A stretch of 64,000 bases of DNA from assembly GCF_003688995.1 (NCBI RefSeq), contig NZ_PENI01000005.1:359501-423500 (forward strand), given 5' to 3'. The position numbers were made by a program, and so were the translations under genes. Positions 17,229-25,150 of the stretch are shown here, piece after piece. The notes under the pieces are model-generated. The model was not told the DNA's origin and ran no database searches. It saw only the letters and a list, made by a program, of their open reading frames with translations. How positions within the stretch are numbered: the stretch's first letter is position 1; every line of letters starts with the position of its first letter. Origin of the DNA: Streptomyces shenzhenensis. Its GTDB lineage: Bacteria > Actinomycetota > Actinomycetes > Streptomycetales > Streptomycetaceae.

Positions 17229-17444
17229 CCTCCGCCCCCTCACGAGTCGTACCGGCAGACCCTCCGCCGTACACACCGGTACGGCCCGCGACCGGCGGGA
17301 GTTCACCTTGGCACGGTCGAACCGTCCGCGGGCGCGGGCTACGCTGATCCAGCAGTACGCGATCTTCACCTTCATCTGGCCCCACGACGACCTCCTCGGC
17401 CCGCCGGACCGGCCGGCCGCCACCGGAATGAAGGGCCGAGACCC

Positions 17445-19289
17445 GTGCATCTCCCTTACCAGCGCGGCCCGTTGCACGACCTGCCGGACTCCGCGCAGGC
17501 GTACGACGCCGTCCTCGCCGACGTCACCGAGCAGGCCCTGGCCCGCATCACCCCCGAGGGCAGCCTCGAACACCCCGATGCCTTCCTGGACATCGGCGAC
17601 ACCTCCCTCGGCGTCACCTCGCTGCTGGCGCTGGCCTGGCAGCGCGGCGGCGACCCGCGGCTGCCGCCGGCCGTGCGCCGCAGCCTCGCCTTCCACCTGC
17701 GCGAGCGGGTGTACACCGAGGACAACCCCGGATACCCCAATCTGACCGTCCGCAACTCCCGGCTGCCGTACGCCCGGTACGTCCTGGAGCCGGGCGCGCA
17801 CCCCATCGGTGACTGGCCGAGCACCGTATGGGCGCTGCTCCAGGCGGTCGACGTCCTGGACCTCGCCGACGGCCTCGTCGACGACGCCCAGCGCGCCGCG
17901 CTCACCGAGGTGGCGCACGGCTACTGGCGGTGGCTGACGGAGGCCACCTTCTTCAACCCGCAGAACGCCGGCAACCAGGCCATCGGCTGCGTCGTCGGCG
18001 GTCTGCTGCTGGCCCGCCATCTGCCGCCCGCCCAGGGCGAGTCGGTGCGTTCCCGCGCCCTCGCCCTGTACACCGAGCGGATCAGGACGCACCGGGTCCG
18101 CGACCGCGGCGCGCTGCTGCCCCCGGAACACGGCGGCGCCTACGACAACAACTACGGCCCCATCGCGCTGTCCTTCCTCGCCCAGGCGCACCGGATCAGC
18201 GGCGCGGCGGTCTTCGCCGAGGACGGCGACACGCTGGCCCGCTACCTCGACGCGCGCCTGCCGGGCGGCGGCTTCGACACCGGCGGCCCCCGCTACAGCG
18301 AACAGCACTCCGGGTTCGAATCGGTGCTCGGCCTGCGCTACTTCAGCGGCCGTATCGGCTCCGACCTGGGCCGCTACCGGGGCGACACCCGCTGGGGGCG
18401 GCACGCGGTCCAACCGGACGGCGGGGTCGACGGGCACTTCGCCTGGATGCTGGTGTGGCAGATCCAGGACACCTCGCGCTGGCACCGCACCCCGTCCGTG
18501 CGGCCTGTCCGCCACCAACTGCGCGCGGGCACCGTCTCGGTGGCGTTCGACGACCGGACGACCCCGTCGCTGATCGAGGCCGCGGGAACCTACTACCTGC
18601 CCGCCGCGGTCGACCGCCGGCACGGCTTCGGCCCGGTCGCCGACGGTTTCCTGCTGTGCCGGCCCATGGGGCGGGTCCGGGTGCGCGACGCGCGCGTCGC
18701 CGGTCTGACCGCCAAGCTGGTCGGCACGCCGGCCGTCGACCGCGACCATGTCCTGCGGCACGTCCGGTCCCTGTACGTCACGGACGGCACGAGCCTGTGG
18801 GTGACGGTCGCCGTGGAGCGGCTGGCCGGGGCGCCCTACCTGCTGGCGGGGCTGCCGTACGCCGCGGACGACGGCGACCGGGTGCGCCGTGTCGCGCACG
18901 GCGAGGTGGTCTCCGCGGGCGGTCTGCGGCTGACCCACCCCATGGGCGGGGGCGCCGACGTCTTCGACACGCGCGGCGAACTCACCCAGGAACAGGCGGC
19001 GTTCGCCCTCGCGGCCGACCCGCGCGGCTACGGCGATCCCGACGCGGGCTGGCAGCACCTGGTCACCACGTCGGCGTTCGAGGCCGGTCCGGCGCCGGGC
19101 GCACCGCAGGGGCTGCACGTCTTCGCCGTCCGGTACGGCCCCGGCGGGCCGTTCGCGCCCGCCTTCGCCGCCGGCGACGACGGCCTGACCGTCTGCACCG
19201 AGGCGTTCACCGCGGTGATCGGTCCCGTCGCGGGCGACGCCCACGGCGAACCGGCCCTGATCCTGCGCGGACCCGGGGAAGACCGATGA
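17445..19289 (+). CDS. Uncharacterised protein, possible alpha/alpha-toroid glycan-active enzyme
   Basis: A 614-residue protein without signal peptide. The first 330 residues are rich in helices separated by aromatic turns (FLDIGDTSLGVTSLLALAW, NPQNAGNQAIGCVVGGLLLA, YDNNYGPIALSFLAQAHRIS, RYSEQHSGFESVLGLRYFSG), reminiscent of the alpha/alpha toroids of polysaccharide lyases or family 88/105-like hydrolases. The rest is beta-rich, which again fits lyases. I do not recognise a specific family and see no definite catalytic residues, so the enzyme role is inference. The GTG at 17445 follows AAGGG 10 nt upstream. A tiny ORF overlaps its stop by ATGA. Confidence 0.55.
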   Translation: MHLPYQRGPLHDLPDSAQAYDAVLADVTEQALARITPEGSLEHPDAFLDIGDTSLGVTSLLALAWQRGGDPRLPPAVRRSLAFHLRERVYTEDNPGYPNLTVRNSRLPYARYVLEPGAHPIGDWPSTVWALLQAVDVLDLADGLVDDAQRAALTEVAHGYWRWLTEATFFNPQNAGNQAIGCVVGGLLLARHLPPAQGESVRSRALALYTERIRTHRVRDRGALLPPEHGGAYDNNYGPIALSFLAQAHRISGAAVFAEDGDTLARYLDARLPGGGFDTGGPRYSEQHSGFESVLGLRYFSGRIGSDLGRYRGDTRWGRHAVQPDGGVDGHFAWMLVWQIQDTSRWHRTPSVRPVRHQLRAGTVSVAFDDRTTPSLIEAAGTYYLPAAVDRRHGFGPVADGFLLCRPMGRVRVRDARVAGLTAKLVGTPAVDRDHVLRHVRSLYVTDGTSLWVTVAVERLAGAPYLLAGLPYAADDGDRVRRVAHGEVVSAGGLRLTHPMGGGADVFDTRGELTQEQAAFALAADPRGYGDPDAGWQHLVTTSAFEAGPAPGAPQGLHVFAVRYGPGGPFAPAFAAGDDGLTVCTEAFTAVIGPVAGDAHGEPALILRGPGEDR

Positions 19290-19555
19290 GTTCCCCCGCG
19301 GCGCCGAGTCGCCACCTCGACGCCCCGCCGGCGGGCGGGGCGGTGATCCGCCGTACCACCGTTCCGGCCCTGCCCGGTCCCGGACCAGCCGCGGCACCGC
19401 CGCCCGCACCACGCCTGACGGCGGTGACACCGGTTCCCCGGCCGCGGCGGCGTGCGTGGGGAGACCGGCCGGCCGGCGCCCCCGTCATGCCCGCCTTCGG
19501 CCCGTTCCGGATCGGGGTTCGTGCCCGGTTCCGGGTGGGAAACGGGGGCGTGTGA
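19286..19555 (+). CDS. Possible small Pro/Ala-rich protein coupled to the upstream gene
   Basis: An 89-residue ORF whose ATG overlaps the stop of the previous gene (ATGA), the usual sign of translational coupling in this genome. The product is Pro/Ala/Arg-rich (PGPGPAAAPPPAPRLTAVTP) without domains. It ends 1 nt before the M56 gene's stop on the other strand. It may equally be a shadow of a GC-rich intergenic stretch. Confidence 0.3.
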   Translation: MSSPAAPSRHLDAPPAGGAVIRRTTVPALPGPGPAAAPPPAPRLTAVTPVPRPRRRAWGDRPAGAPVMPAFGPFRIGVRARFRVGNGGV

Positions 19556-20449
19556 TCAGAAGAGCACGCTCGTCAGCAGCGCCAGCATGTCGTTCGTGGC
19601 GTCGGCGGCGCACAGGGCCGACAGGGCGCCCAGGGCGAGGACGGCGAGCGCGACGGGCCACAGGCGCGGGGGCGGGGCCGTCTGCAGGGCCGCGATCCGG
19701 CGGGTGACGGCGCGGTCCGTGAAGCCGAGGGCGCACGCCGGCCGGGTGCGGCACGTGGTGAGCGCGGCCCGGGCCAGGGCGCGCGCGGTGGCCCCGCGGT
19801 CCCCGACCGCTCCCGCGGCCTGCTCGTCGGCCCAGCGCTCCACCAGGAAGGCCACGGCCCGGCGGGTCGGGGCGAGCAGCGGATCGGCCGCGGTGGCCAG
19901 CGTGACCGCCGTCACCAACGCTCCGTGGCGGTGCGCGAGATGGGCCCGCTCATGGGCGAGCAGCACCCGCCGCTCGGCCGGCTCGAGCGCGCCCAGCATG
20001 GCGGAGGTGACCAGGATCCGTCCGGGACGGCCCGGGATGGCGAACGCCTGCGGCACGGGGGAGGCGGCGACGATCAGCTCCGTGTCCGCGGGATGCCCCT
20101 CGGCCAGGCGGCGCAGGGCCCGCCGGGTGGCGCGTTCGGTCCGCACGGCACGGTGCACCCGCCGGGCGACGACCGTGAGAGCCGCGCACGCCGCGATCCC
20201 GATGGCCGCGGGCACGGGGTCCGCCAGCCGCTGCCCGTCCTCCCGGGCCTCGGCCACCACCGAGGGCGCGCTGCCGAGCAGCGTGGTGGCGAGCAGCACC
20301 AGGGACCAGGTGGTGGCCGCCGCGGTGAGCACGGCCGCGGCGGTGAGCACACGCGCGGCCAGCGCCGGGGCCACCCGGCGGCCGATCACCGGGCTGACGG
20401 CGGGCAGCAGCAGCGACAGCAGCAGCGGCGTGTAGACGTCGACCCTCAT
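19556..20449 (-). CDS. M56-family membrane metallopeptidase (BlaR1-type)
   Basis: A 297-residue membrane protein. Two hydrophobic helices at the N terminus (TPLLLSLLLPAVSPV, VLTAAAVLTAAATTWSLVLL), another near residue 90, then the zinc motif LLAHERAHLAHRHG (HExxH) followed by VERWADEQAA, which supplies the third ligand, and a final C-terminal helix. M56 proteins in actinobacteria pair with BlaI-type repressors and are thought to cleave them after a signal. No penicillin-binding sensor domain follows, so beta-lactam is not obviously the signal. The ATG overlaps the BlaI stop (ATGA). Confidence 0.88.
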   Translation of the reverse strand: MRVDVYTPLLLSLLLPAVSPVIGRRVAPALAARVLTAAAVLTAAATTWSLVLLATTLLGSAPSVVAEAREDGQRLADPVPAAIGIAACAALTVVARRVHRAVRTERATRRALRRLAEGHPADTELIVAASPVPQAFAIPGRPGRILVTSAMLGALEPAERRVLLAHERAHLAHRHGALVTAVTLATAADPLLAPTRRAVAFLVERWADEQAAGAVGDRGATARALARAALTTCRTRPACALGFTDRAVTRRIAALQTAPPPRLWPVALAVLALGALSALCAADATNDMLALLTSVLF

Positions 20450-20829
20450 ACGGCGCCCCCGCCCAGCAGGTCGCGCAGCGCCCGTTCCTCCTCGGCGCTC
20501 AGCCCGGTCACGAACTGCTGGAGGGCGGCGATCGGGTCCGGACCGCGGTCCAGGGCCTCGTGCATCGCCTCGGCGGTCAGCTCCGCGGCGTTCTTCGCCG
20601 GCCGGTAGGCGCCGCGCCGCCCGTCGGCGTCCCGCAGCACCAGCCCCTTGTCGTACAGCCGTTTGAGGATGGTGTGCACCGTGTTGTAGGCGAGCCCGCC
20701 GTCGATCTCCGCCTGGATCTCGGCGGGGGTCAGCGGCCGTTCGGTGGCCCAGAGCGCGGCCAGCACCTCGCTCTCCAGCTCCCCGGCGCTGCGCCGTTCC
20801 GCCCTGCCGTGGGTATCCGTGCCAGCCAT
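20446..20829 (-). CDS. BlaI/MecI/CopY-family repressor
   Basis: A 127-residue winged-helix repressor. The HTH lies in LESEVLAALWATERPLTPAE through YNTVHTILKRLYDKGLV, with the typical C-terminal dimer segment and an LSAEEERALRDLL tail. It is the first gene of an operon with the M56 peptidase (ATGA overlap), as in actinobacterial BlaI-BlaR pairs. Directly upstream, between it and the divergent GT39-like gene, are several TGTAGGG half-sites in palindromic order (20951-20983), which should be its operator. It therefore probably controls both directions. Confidence 0.9.
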   Translation of the reverse strand: MAGTDTHGRAERRSAGELESEVLAALWATERPLTPAEIQAEIDGGLAYNTVHTILKRLYDKGLVLRDADGRRGAYRPAKNAAELTAEAMHEALDRGPDPIAALQQFVTGLSAEEERALRDLLGGGAV

Positions 20830-20950
20830 GCCCCCAACCTTACAGCGCGTAGGGCCGTCCTTCGTATGGCCGTGCCTGCGCCATGCGGCCACCCGATGCG
20901 GGTTATTTTGCTCGTGTTTGTCGTCGACTCCCACACTACGTACTACGGCC

Positions 20951-20983
20951 TGTAGGGTGTCAGAAACCCTACACGATGTAGGG
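20951..20983. promoter_or_regulatory. BlaI-type operator cluster
   Basis: Two overlapping perfect palindromes: TGTAGGGT (20951-20958) with ACCCTACA (20966-20973), and CCCTACA (20967-20973) with TGTAGGG (20977-20983). ACTAC repeats lie just upstream (20935-20946). The TACA/TGTA core is the hallmark of BlaI/MecI operators. It overlaps the region just before the ribosome site of the gene at 20999. Confidence 0.7.
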
Positions 20984-20998
20984 GTGGAGGGGTGGATG

Positions 20999-22480
20999 AT
21001 GGCCGGCGGCGCGAACGTCACACTCACCGGGGCACGCCGCGACGGACGGCGCCCCGGGTCCGGCGCCGCCCGCATGTTCCGCGCGGACCGCCCCCTGGCC
21101 GCCGTGGCGGCCGCCTTCACCCTGGCCCAACTCGTCCTGGTGCGGCCCGCCATGGGCCTCGGCTGGGACGAGACCGTGTACGTCAGCCAGGTCAGCGGGC
21201 ACGCCCCCGCCGCCTTCTTCAGCGCGCCCCGCGCCCGCGGCATCTCCCTGCTCGTCGCGCCGGTGACCTCCTGGTCCTCGTCCACGCCGCTGCTGCGGAG
21301 CTACCTCGCCGTGCTGTCCGGGCTCGCCCTGTTCCTCGCGCTGCGCGCCTGGCGGGGACTGTTCCCGGTGCGCGTCCTGGCCGTGGCGGGCGCCCTGTTC
21401 GCCTCCCTGTGGGTGACGCTCTTCTACGGCCCGCAGGCCATGCCCAACTACTGGGTCGCCGTCGGCGCGCTCGGCGCCGTCGCCTGCTTCCTGCGTGCCC
21501 GCGCCGACCGGGCCGACCGCGCCGCGCTGTGGGGCCTGGCCGCGAGCGCCGCGCTGATGGCCTGGATGCGGCCCACCGACGCGGTCTGGACGACCCTGCC
21601 GCTGCTCGCCCTCGCCCTGTACCGCCGCCACTGGCGCCCGCTCGCCGCCCTCCTGGCCGGCCTCGCGGCCGGCGCCGTCGAGTGGGTCGTCGAGGCGTAC
21701 GTGAGCTACGGCGGCCTCGCGCGGCGGCTGTCCGACGGCTCGGACATCCAGGGCGGCCTCGGCTGGCACCTCGCCGTCGTCGACCAACTGCGCAGTCTCG
21801 GCGGCCGGGCCCTGTGCCGGCCGTGCACCGGAGCGATGCCGCACCCGCTGGTCACGGTGTGGTGGTTCGTGCTGCCCGTGCTCGCCCTGTACGGCCTGGT
21901 CGTCGCCGTCCGGGCCCGGCGCACCCCCGCCGCCCTGCTGCCGGCGGCCTGCGCGGCCACCGCCGCCTTCCCCTATCTGTTCCTGATCGGATACGCGGCG
22001 CCCCGCTTCCTGCTGCCCGCCTACGCCCTGCTCGCCGTCCCGGTGGCCGGCGCGCTCGTCCACCTCGTGACCGCGACGGCCCGGCGGCGGCTCGCCGTCG
22101 GCCTGGTCACGGCCGGGCTCGTCGCCCACCTCGCGGTGCAGGTCACCGTCCTGGAGCACACCGTCGCCCGCATCACGGCCGCCCACCGCGACTGGGCGCG
22201 CACCGCGGCCGAACTGCACCGCCTGGGCGTCCGTCCGCCCTGCCTGCTCACCGGGCACGACGCCATCCCGATCGCCTTCTACGCCGGCTGCTCCTCGGCC
22301 GCCACCTCGGGCCACAACGCCAACACGACCCGGGCCGGCATCGAACGCACCGCGCGCCGCACCCCCGTGGCCACGCTCGTGACGGCGGACGGCAGGCCAC
22401 CCGCGTACGCGCGCTCCTGGCCGTCCACGCCCTTCGGCGGACTGCGCCTCTACTACGTCACCCCGGCGGCCGGCTCATGA
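20999..22480 (+). CDS. Membrane glycosyltransferase-like protein (GT39/PMT_2 type)
   Basis: A 493-residue polytopic protein of about 10 helices. The first loop contains GLGWDETVYVSQVSGHAPA, with the Asp-Glu pair of the PMT/GT39 superfamily, and later DAVWTTLPLLALALYRR and FPYLFLIGYAAPRFLLPAYA. The C-terminal domain has LLTGHDAIPIAFYAGCSS. It probably transfers a sugar from a polyprenyl-phosphate donor at the outer face. ATG 20999 (or 20996) follows GGAGG. It is divergent from the BlaI-M56 operon across the operator cluster and overlaps the next gene by ATGA. Confidence 0.75.
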   Translation: MAGGANVTLTGARRDGRRPGSGAARMFRADRPLAAVAAAFTLAQLVLVRPAMGLGWDETVYVSQVSGHAPAAFFSAPRARGISLLVAPVTSWSSSTPLLRSYLAVLSGLALFLALRAWRGLFPVRVLAVAGALFASLWVTLFYGPQAMPNYWVAVGALGAVACFLRARADRADRAALWGLAASAALMAWMRPTDAVWTTLPLLALALYRRHWRPLAALLAGLAAGAVEWVVEAYVSYGGLARRLSDGSDIQGGLGWHLAVVDQLRSLGGRALCRPCTGAMPHPLVTVWWFVLPVLALYGLVVAVRARRTPAALLPAACAATAAFPYLFLIGYAAPRFLLPAYALLAVPVAGALVHLVTATARRRLAVGLVTAGLVAHLAVQVTVLEHTVARITAAHRDWARTAAELHRLGVRPPCLLTGHDAIPIAFYAGCSSAATSGHNANTTRAGIERTARRTPVATLVTADGRPPAYARSWPSTPFGGLRLYYVTPAAGS

Positions 22481-23424
22481 CGGCCCCGGCGGGCCTCGCC
22501 ACCACCAGGGGCCGGCGGCGCGCCTACTGGCAGTCCGCCTGCTGTCTCGCCCTCCTGCTGGTCGCCGCCTATGTGGCCCGGCACCACTGGCCCACCGTCG
22601 AGACGGGCGCCGTACGGCTGGCCGTGGCCGACCAGGGCTGGCTGCTGGTGGGCGCCACGGCTGCGGTCGCCACCTGGGCGTCCTCGGCGCTCGCCCAGCA
22701 GGGCGCGGTGCCGCGCCGGCTGCCGGGCGGCCGGCTGGTGGCCGCGCAGTTCGCCGCCTCCGCCGCCAACCATGTGCTGCCCGCCGGGCTCGGCGCGGGC
22801 GCCGTCAACCTCCGCTTCCTGATGCGCTGCGGGCTCCCGGCCGGCCGCGCGGCGAGCGCCCTCGCGGTCAAGGCCACCGCAGGCGTCGTGGCCCGCGGCG
22901 CGCTCATCGCGGCGCTCGCCGCGGCCTGCCCTGGCCTGCTGCATCTGCCGCGCGTCCCCGCGGTCGCGTGCGCCGCCGGGCTCGCCGCGCTCGCCCTGCT
23001 GGCCGTCCTGCCGCGCACCCCGCTGTGGCCCCGTTGCCGGCGGGCCCTGCGGGCGGTGCTCGCCGACATCCGCGCCGTGCATGCGAAACCGCCCCGCGCC
23101 GCCGCCCTGTGGGGCGGCTCGCTGGCCTTCGCCGCGCTGCACAGCCTGGTGTTGATCGCCGTCACCCAGGCCGTCGAACTGCCGCTGTCCCCCCTGCGGG
23201 TGGCACTGCTCTACCTCGCCGCCAGCAGCGCCGCCGCCCTGCTGCCCACCCCGGGCGGCATCGGCTCCCTGGACGCCGCGCTCGCCTTCGCGCTCACCGT
23301 CAACGGGGCCCCGGGCGCCGCGGCGGCCTCCGCCGTGCTCGGCTACCGCCTGCTGACCGTGTGGCTGCCACTGGTCCCGGGCCTGCTGGTGCTCGGGGTG
23401 CTGATGCGGCGCAACGCGCTCTGA
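22477..23424 (+). CDS. UPF0104/lysylphosphatidylglycerol synthase TM-like protein
   Basis: A 315-residue integral membrane protein with about 8 helices, matching the flippase-like part of MprF (LPG_synthase_TM, UPF0104). Typical features are FAASAANHVLPAGLGAGAVN and the C-terminal LLPTPGGIGSLDAALAFAL. The family is linked to moving lipids or lipid-linked substrates across the membrane. It lacks any aminoacyl-transferase domain. Its ATG overlaps the stop of the GT39-like gene, so both are made together; a sugar-lipid supply and transfer pair is a reasonable inference. Confidence 0.82.
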   Translation: MTAPAGLATTRGRRRAYWQSACCLALLLVAAYVARHHWPTVETGAVRLAVADQGWLLVGATAAVATWASSALAQQGAVPRRLPGGRLVAAQFAASAANHVLPAGLGAGAVNLRFLMRCGLPAGRAASALAVKATAGVVARGALIAALAAACPGLLHLPRVPAVACAAGLAALALLAVLPRTPLWPRCRRALRAVLADIRAVHAKPPRAAALWGGSLAFAALHSLVLIAVTQAVELPLSPLRVALLYLAASSAAALLPTPGGIGSLDAALAFALTVNGAPGAAAASAVLGYRLLTVWLPLVPGLLVLGVLMRRNAL

Positions 23425-23514
23425 GCGGCGCGGCGTTTCCCGCGGGCCCGCATCAGGTAGGAGTCGGATGCCGGCGACGGCAGAACCACAAGAGGACGAA
23501 CGAGGGGGAGTGCC

Positions 23515-24369
23515 ATGGCAGGAGACGACACCGGCGGGCGGCTGGGGGAGGAGTTCTTCACGCCCGGCACCACGTCCTTCACCGACTTCCTCGTCGCGCA
23601 CCGGCCCGGACTGCTGCCCATGCGCCGCCCCTTCCCGGACGGCGTACGGGCCGCGGCCGACCGGTTCCCGCACGGCACCACGGTCCTCGCCCTCGCCTAC
23701 CGCGACGGCGTGCTGATCGCCGGCGACCGCAGGGCCACCATGGGCAACCTGATCGCCCAGCGCGACCTGGAGAAGGTGCACCCCGCGGACGACCACACGG
23801 CGGTAGCCTTCGCCGGCACGGTCGGGCTGGCGCTGGACATGGTGAAGCTCTATCAGGTCGAGCTGGCGCACTTCGAGAAGGTGGAGGGCATCCCCATGAC
23901 CCTCAACGCGAAGGCGACCCGGCTGGCCGGCATGATCCGGCAGAACCTCGGCCAGGCCATGCAGGGTCTCGCGGTCGTCCCGCTGCTCGCCGGCTACGAC
24001 CCGGCGGCGCCCGCGGGCCGACGGGGCCGCATCTTCGGCTTCGACGTCGCCGGCGGGCGCTACGAGAAGCCGGACTTCCACGCGGAGGGCTCCGGCTCCC
24101 CGTACGCCCGCGGCGCGCTGAAGAAGCTGTTCCGGCCCGGCATGCCCCGCCGCGAGGCCGCCCTCGCGGCCCTCCAGGCGCTGTACGACGCGGCGGACGA
24201 CGACTCGGCCACCGGCGGCCCCGACCTCAACCGGCGGATCTTCCCCCGGGTCTCGGTCATCACCGAGGACGGCTTCGAGCGGCTGTCCGAGACCGAGACG
24301 GAGGAGCTCAGCCACGAGACGGTGGACCAGCGCCGCAGCCGCCCGGACGGCCCCGGCGCCACGCCCTGA
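23515..24369 (+). CDS. Orphan proteasome beta subunit (PrcB paralogue)
   Basis: A 284-residue 20S proteasome beta-type protein. A 54-residue propeptide (containing FFTPGTTSFTDFLVAHRPGL) ends in HG, and Thr55 would be the mature N-terminal nucleophile. Numbered from that Thr, the active-site Asp17, Arg19 and Lys33 are all present (GDRRATMGN and LEK), and VGLALDMVKLYQ and MQGLAVVPLLAGYD match actinobacterial PrcB. There is no prcA, arc, pup or dop/pafA here, although these normally surround prcB. So it is likely a second, stand-alone copy. It is 90 bp after the UPF0104 gene and in the same direction; whether it shares the BlaI-controlled transcript is uncertain. Confidence 0.87.
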   Translation: MAGDDTGGRLGEEFFTPGTTSFTDFLVAHRPGLLPMRRPFPDGVRAAADRFPHGTTVLALAYRDGVLIAGDRRATMGNLIAQRDLEKVHPADDHTAVAFAGTVGLALDMVKLYQVELAHFEKVEGIPMTLNAKATRLAGMIRQNLGQAMQGLAVVPLLAGYDPAAPAGRRGRIFGFDVAGGRYEKPDFHAEGSGSPYARGALKKLFRPGMPRREAALAALQALYDAADDDSATGGPDLNRRIFPRVSVITEDGFERLSETETEELSHETVDQRRSRPDGPGATP

Positions 24370-24380
24370 GCCCCGGCGCG

Positions 24381-25121
24381 CTACGCCGGGTCCGTCTCCA
24401 GCCGGTAGCCGTGCCCCCGCAATGTGGTGATCCGGGGCAGCCGCACCGCACGCGGCGCGGACTCGGCCGCCTCGGCCAGGCGGCGGCGCAGGCTCGCCAT
24501 GGTGACGTCGAGCGTCTTCGTCGAGCCGAACCAGTTCTCGTCCCACACCCGCGCCATCAGCATCTCCCGGGACACGGCCGTGTCCGCGTACCGGGCGAGC
24601 ACCGCGAGCAGATCGAACTCCTTGGGCCGCAGCGGGACTTCGGCGTCGTCCAGGGTGCACCGCCGGGCGGCCGTGTCCAGCACGAAGTCGTCCAGCAGGA
24701 CCGGTTCGTGGAGCGGCGCCGCGGTGTACTGGCGGCGCAGATGCGCGCGCAGCCGGGCCAGGAGCACGCTGAGGCTGAACGGCTTGACCAGATAGTCGTC
24801 GGCGCCGGCCTCCAGTCCGGCGATCACGTCGATGTCGTCCGTGCGGGCGGTGAGGACGATGATCCGCAGGGCGGGGAACCGGTCCCGCACCCTGCGGGCG
24901 ACATCGAGCCCGTCCATGTCCGGCAGCCCCAGATCCAGCAGCAGCGCGTCGTACGGCGCCCGTTCGGCCTCCGCCAGCGCGCCCGACCCGGTGCGGCTCC
25001 AGGTCGGCGCGTAGTCGTTGGCCCGCAGCCCGCTCTCCAGATGGCGGCCGATCGTGTCGTCGTCCTCCACGATGAGGATGCGGAAGGGGCGGGGATCCGG
25101 GGTTGCCGCGGGGGTGCGCAT
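24381..25121 (-). CDS. OmpR-family response regulator
   Basis: A 246-residue two-component regulator. The receiver domain (residues 14-128) has the acidic pair in IVEDDD, the phospho-acceptor Asp in LLLDLGLPDMDG, Thr in VLTARTD and Lys in LVKPFS. The C-terminal winged helix (about 145-240) has LRPKEFDLLAVLARYADTAV and LRRRL through RGHGYRLE. It is the last gene of the ABC exporter operon (30 nt after the permease) while its probable kinase partner is the divergent gene at 29986. Likely role: sense an envelope drug or peptide and induce the exporter. Confidence 0.88.
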   Translation of the reverse strand: MRTPAATPDPRPFRILIVEDDDTIGRHLESGLRANDYAPTWSRTGSGALAEAERAPYDALLLDLGLPDMDGLDVARRVRDRFPALRIIVLTARTDDIDVIAGLEAGADDYLVKPFSLSVLLARLRAHLRRQYTAAPLHEPVLLDDFVLDTAARRCTLDDAEVPLRPKEFDLLAVLARYADTAVSREMLMARVWDENWFGSTKTLDVTMASLRRRLAEAAESAPRAVRLPRITTLRGHGYRLETDPA

Positions 25122-25150
25122 ACCGGCCAGCGTAGAGGCGGCCCACGCGC

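Noticed and set aside
15510..17444. N-terminal extension of the 17445-19289 protein
   Set aside because: Antisense to the GT39-like gene and composed of Arg/His/Pro/Gln-rich low-complexity residues; no ribosome site.
20969..22315. Long open frame opposite the GT39-like gene at 20999
   Set aside because: Gly/Gln/Arg-rich translation that mirrors hydrophobic codons of the membrane protein.
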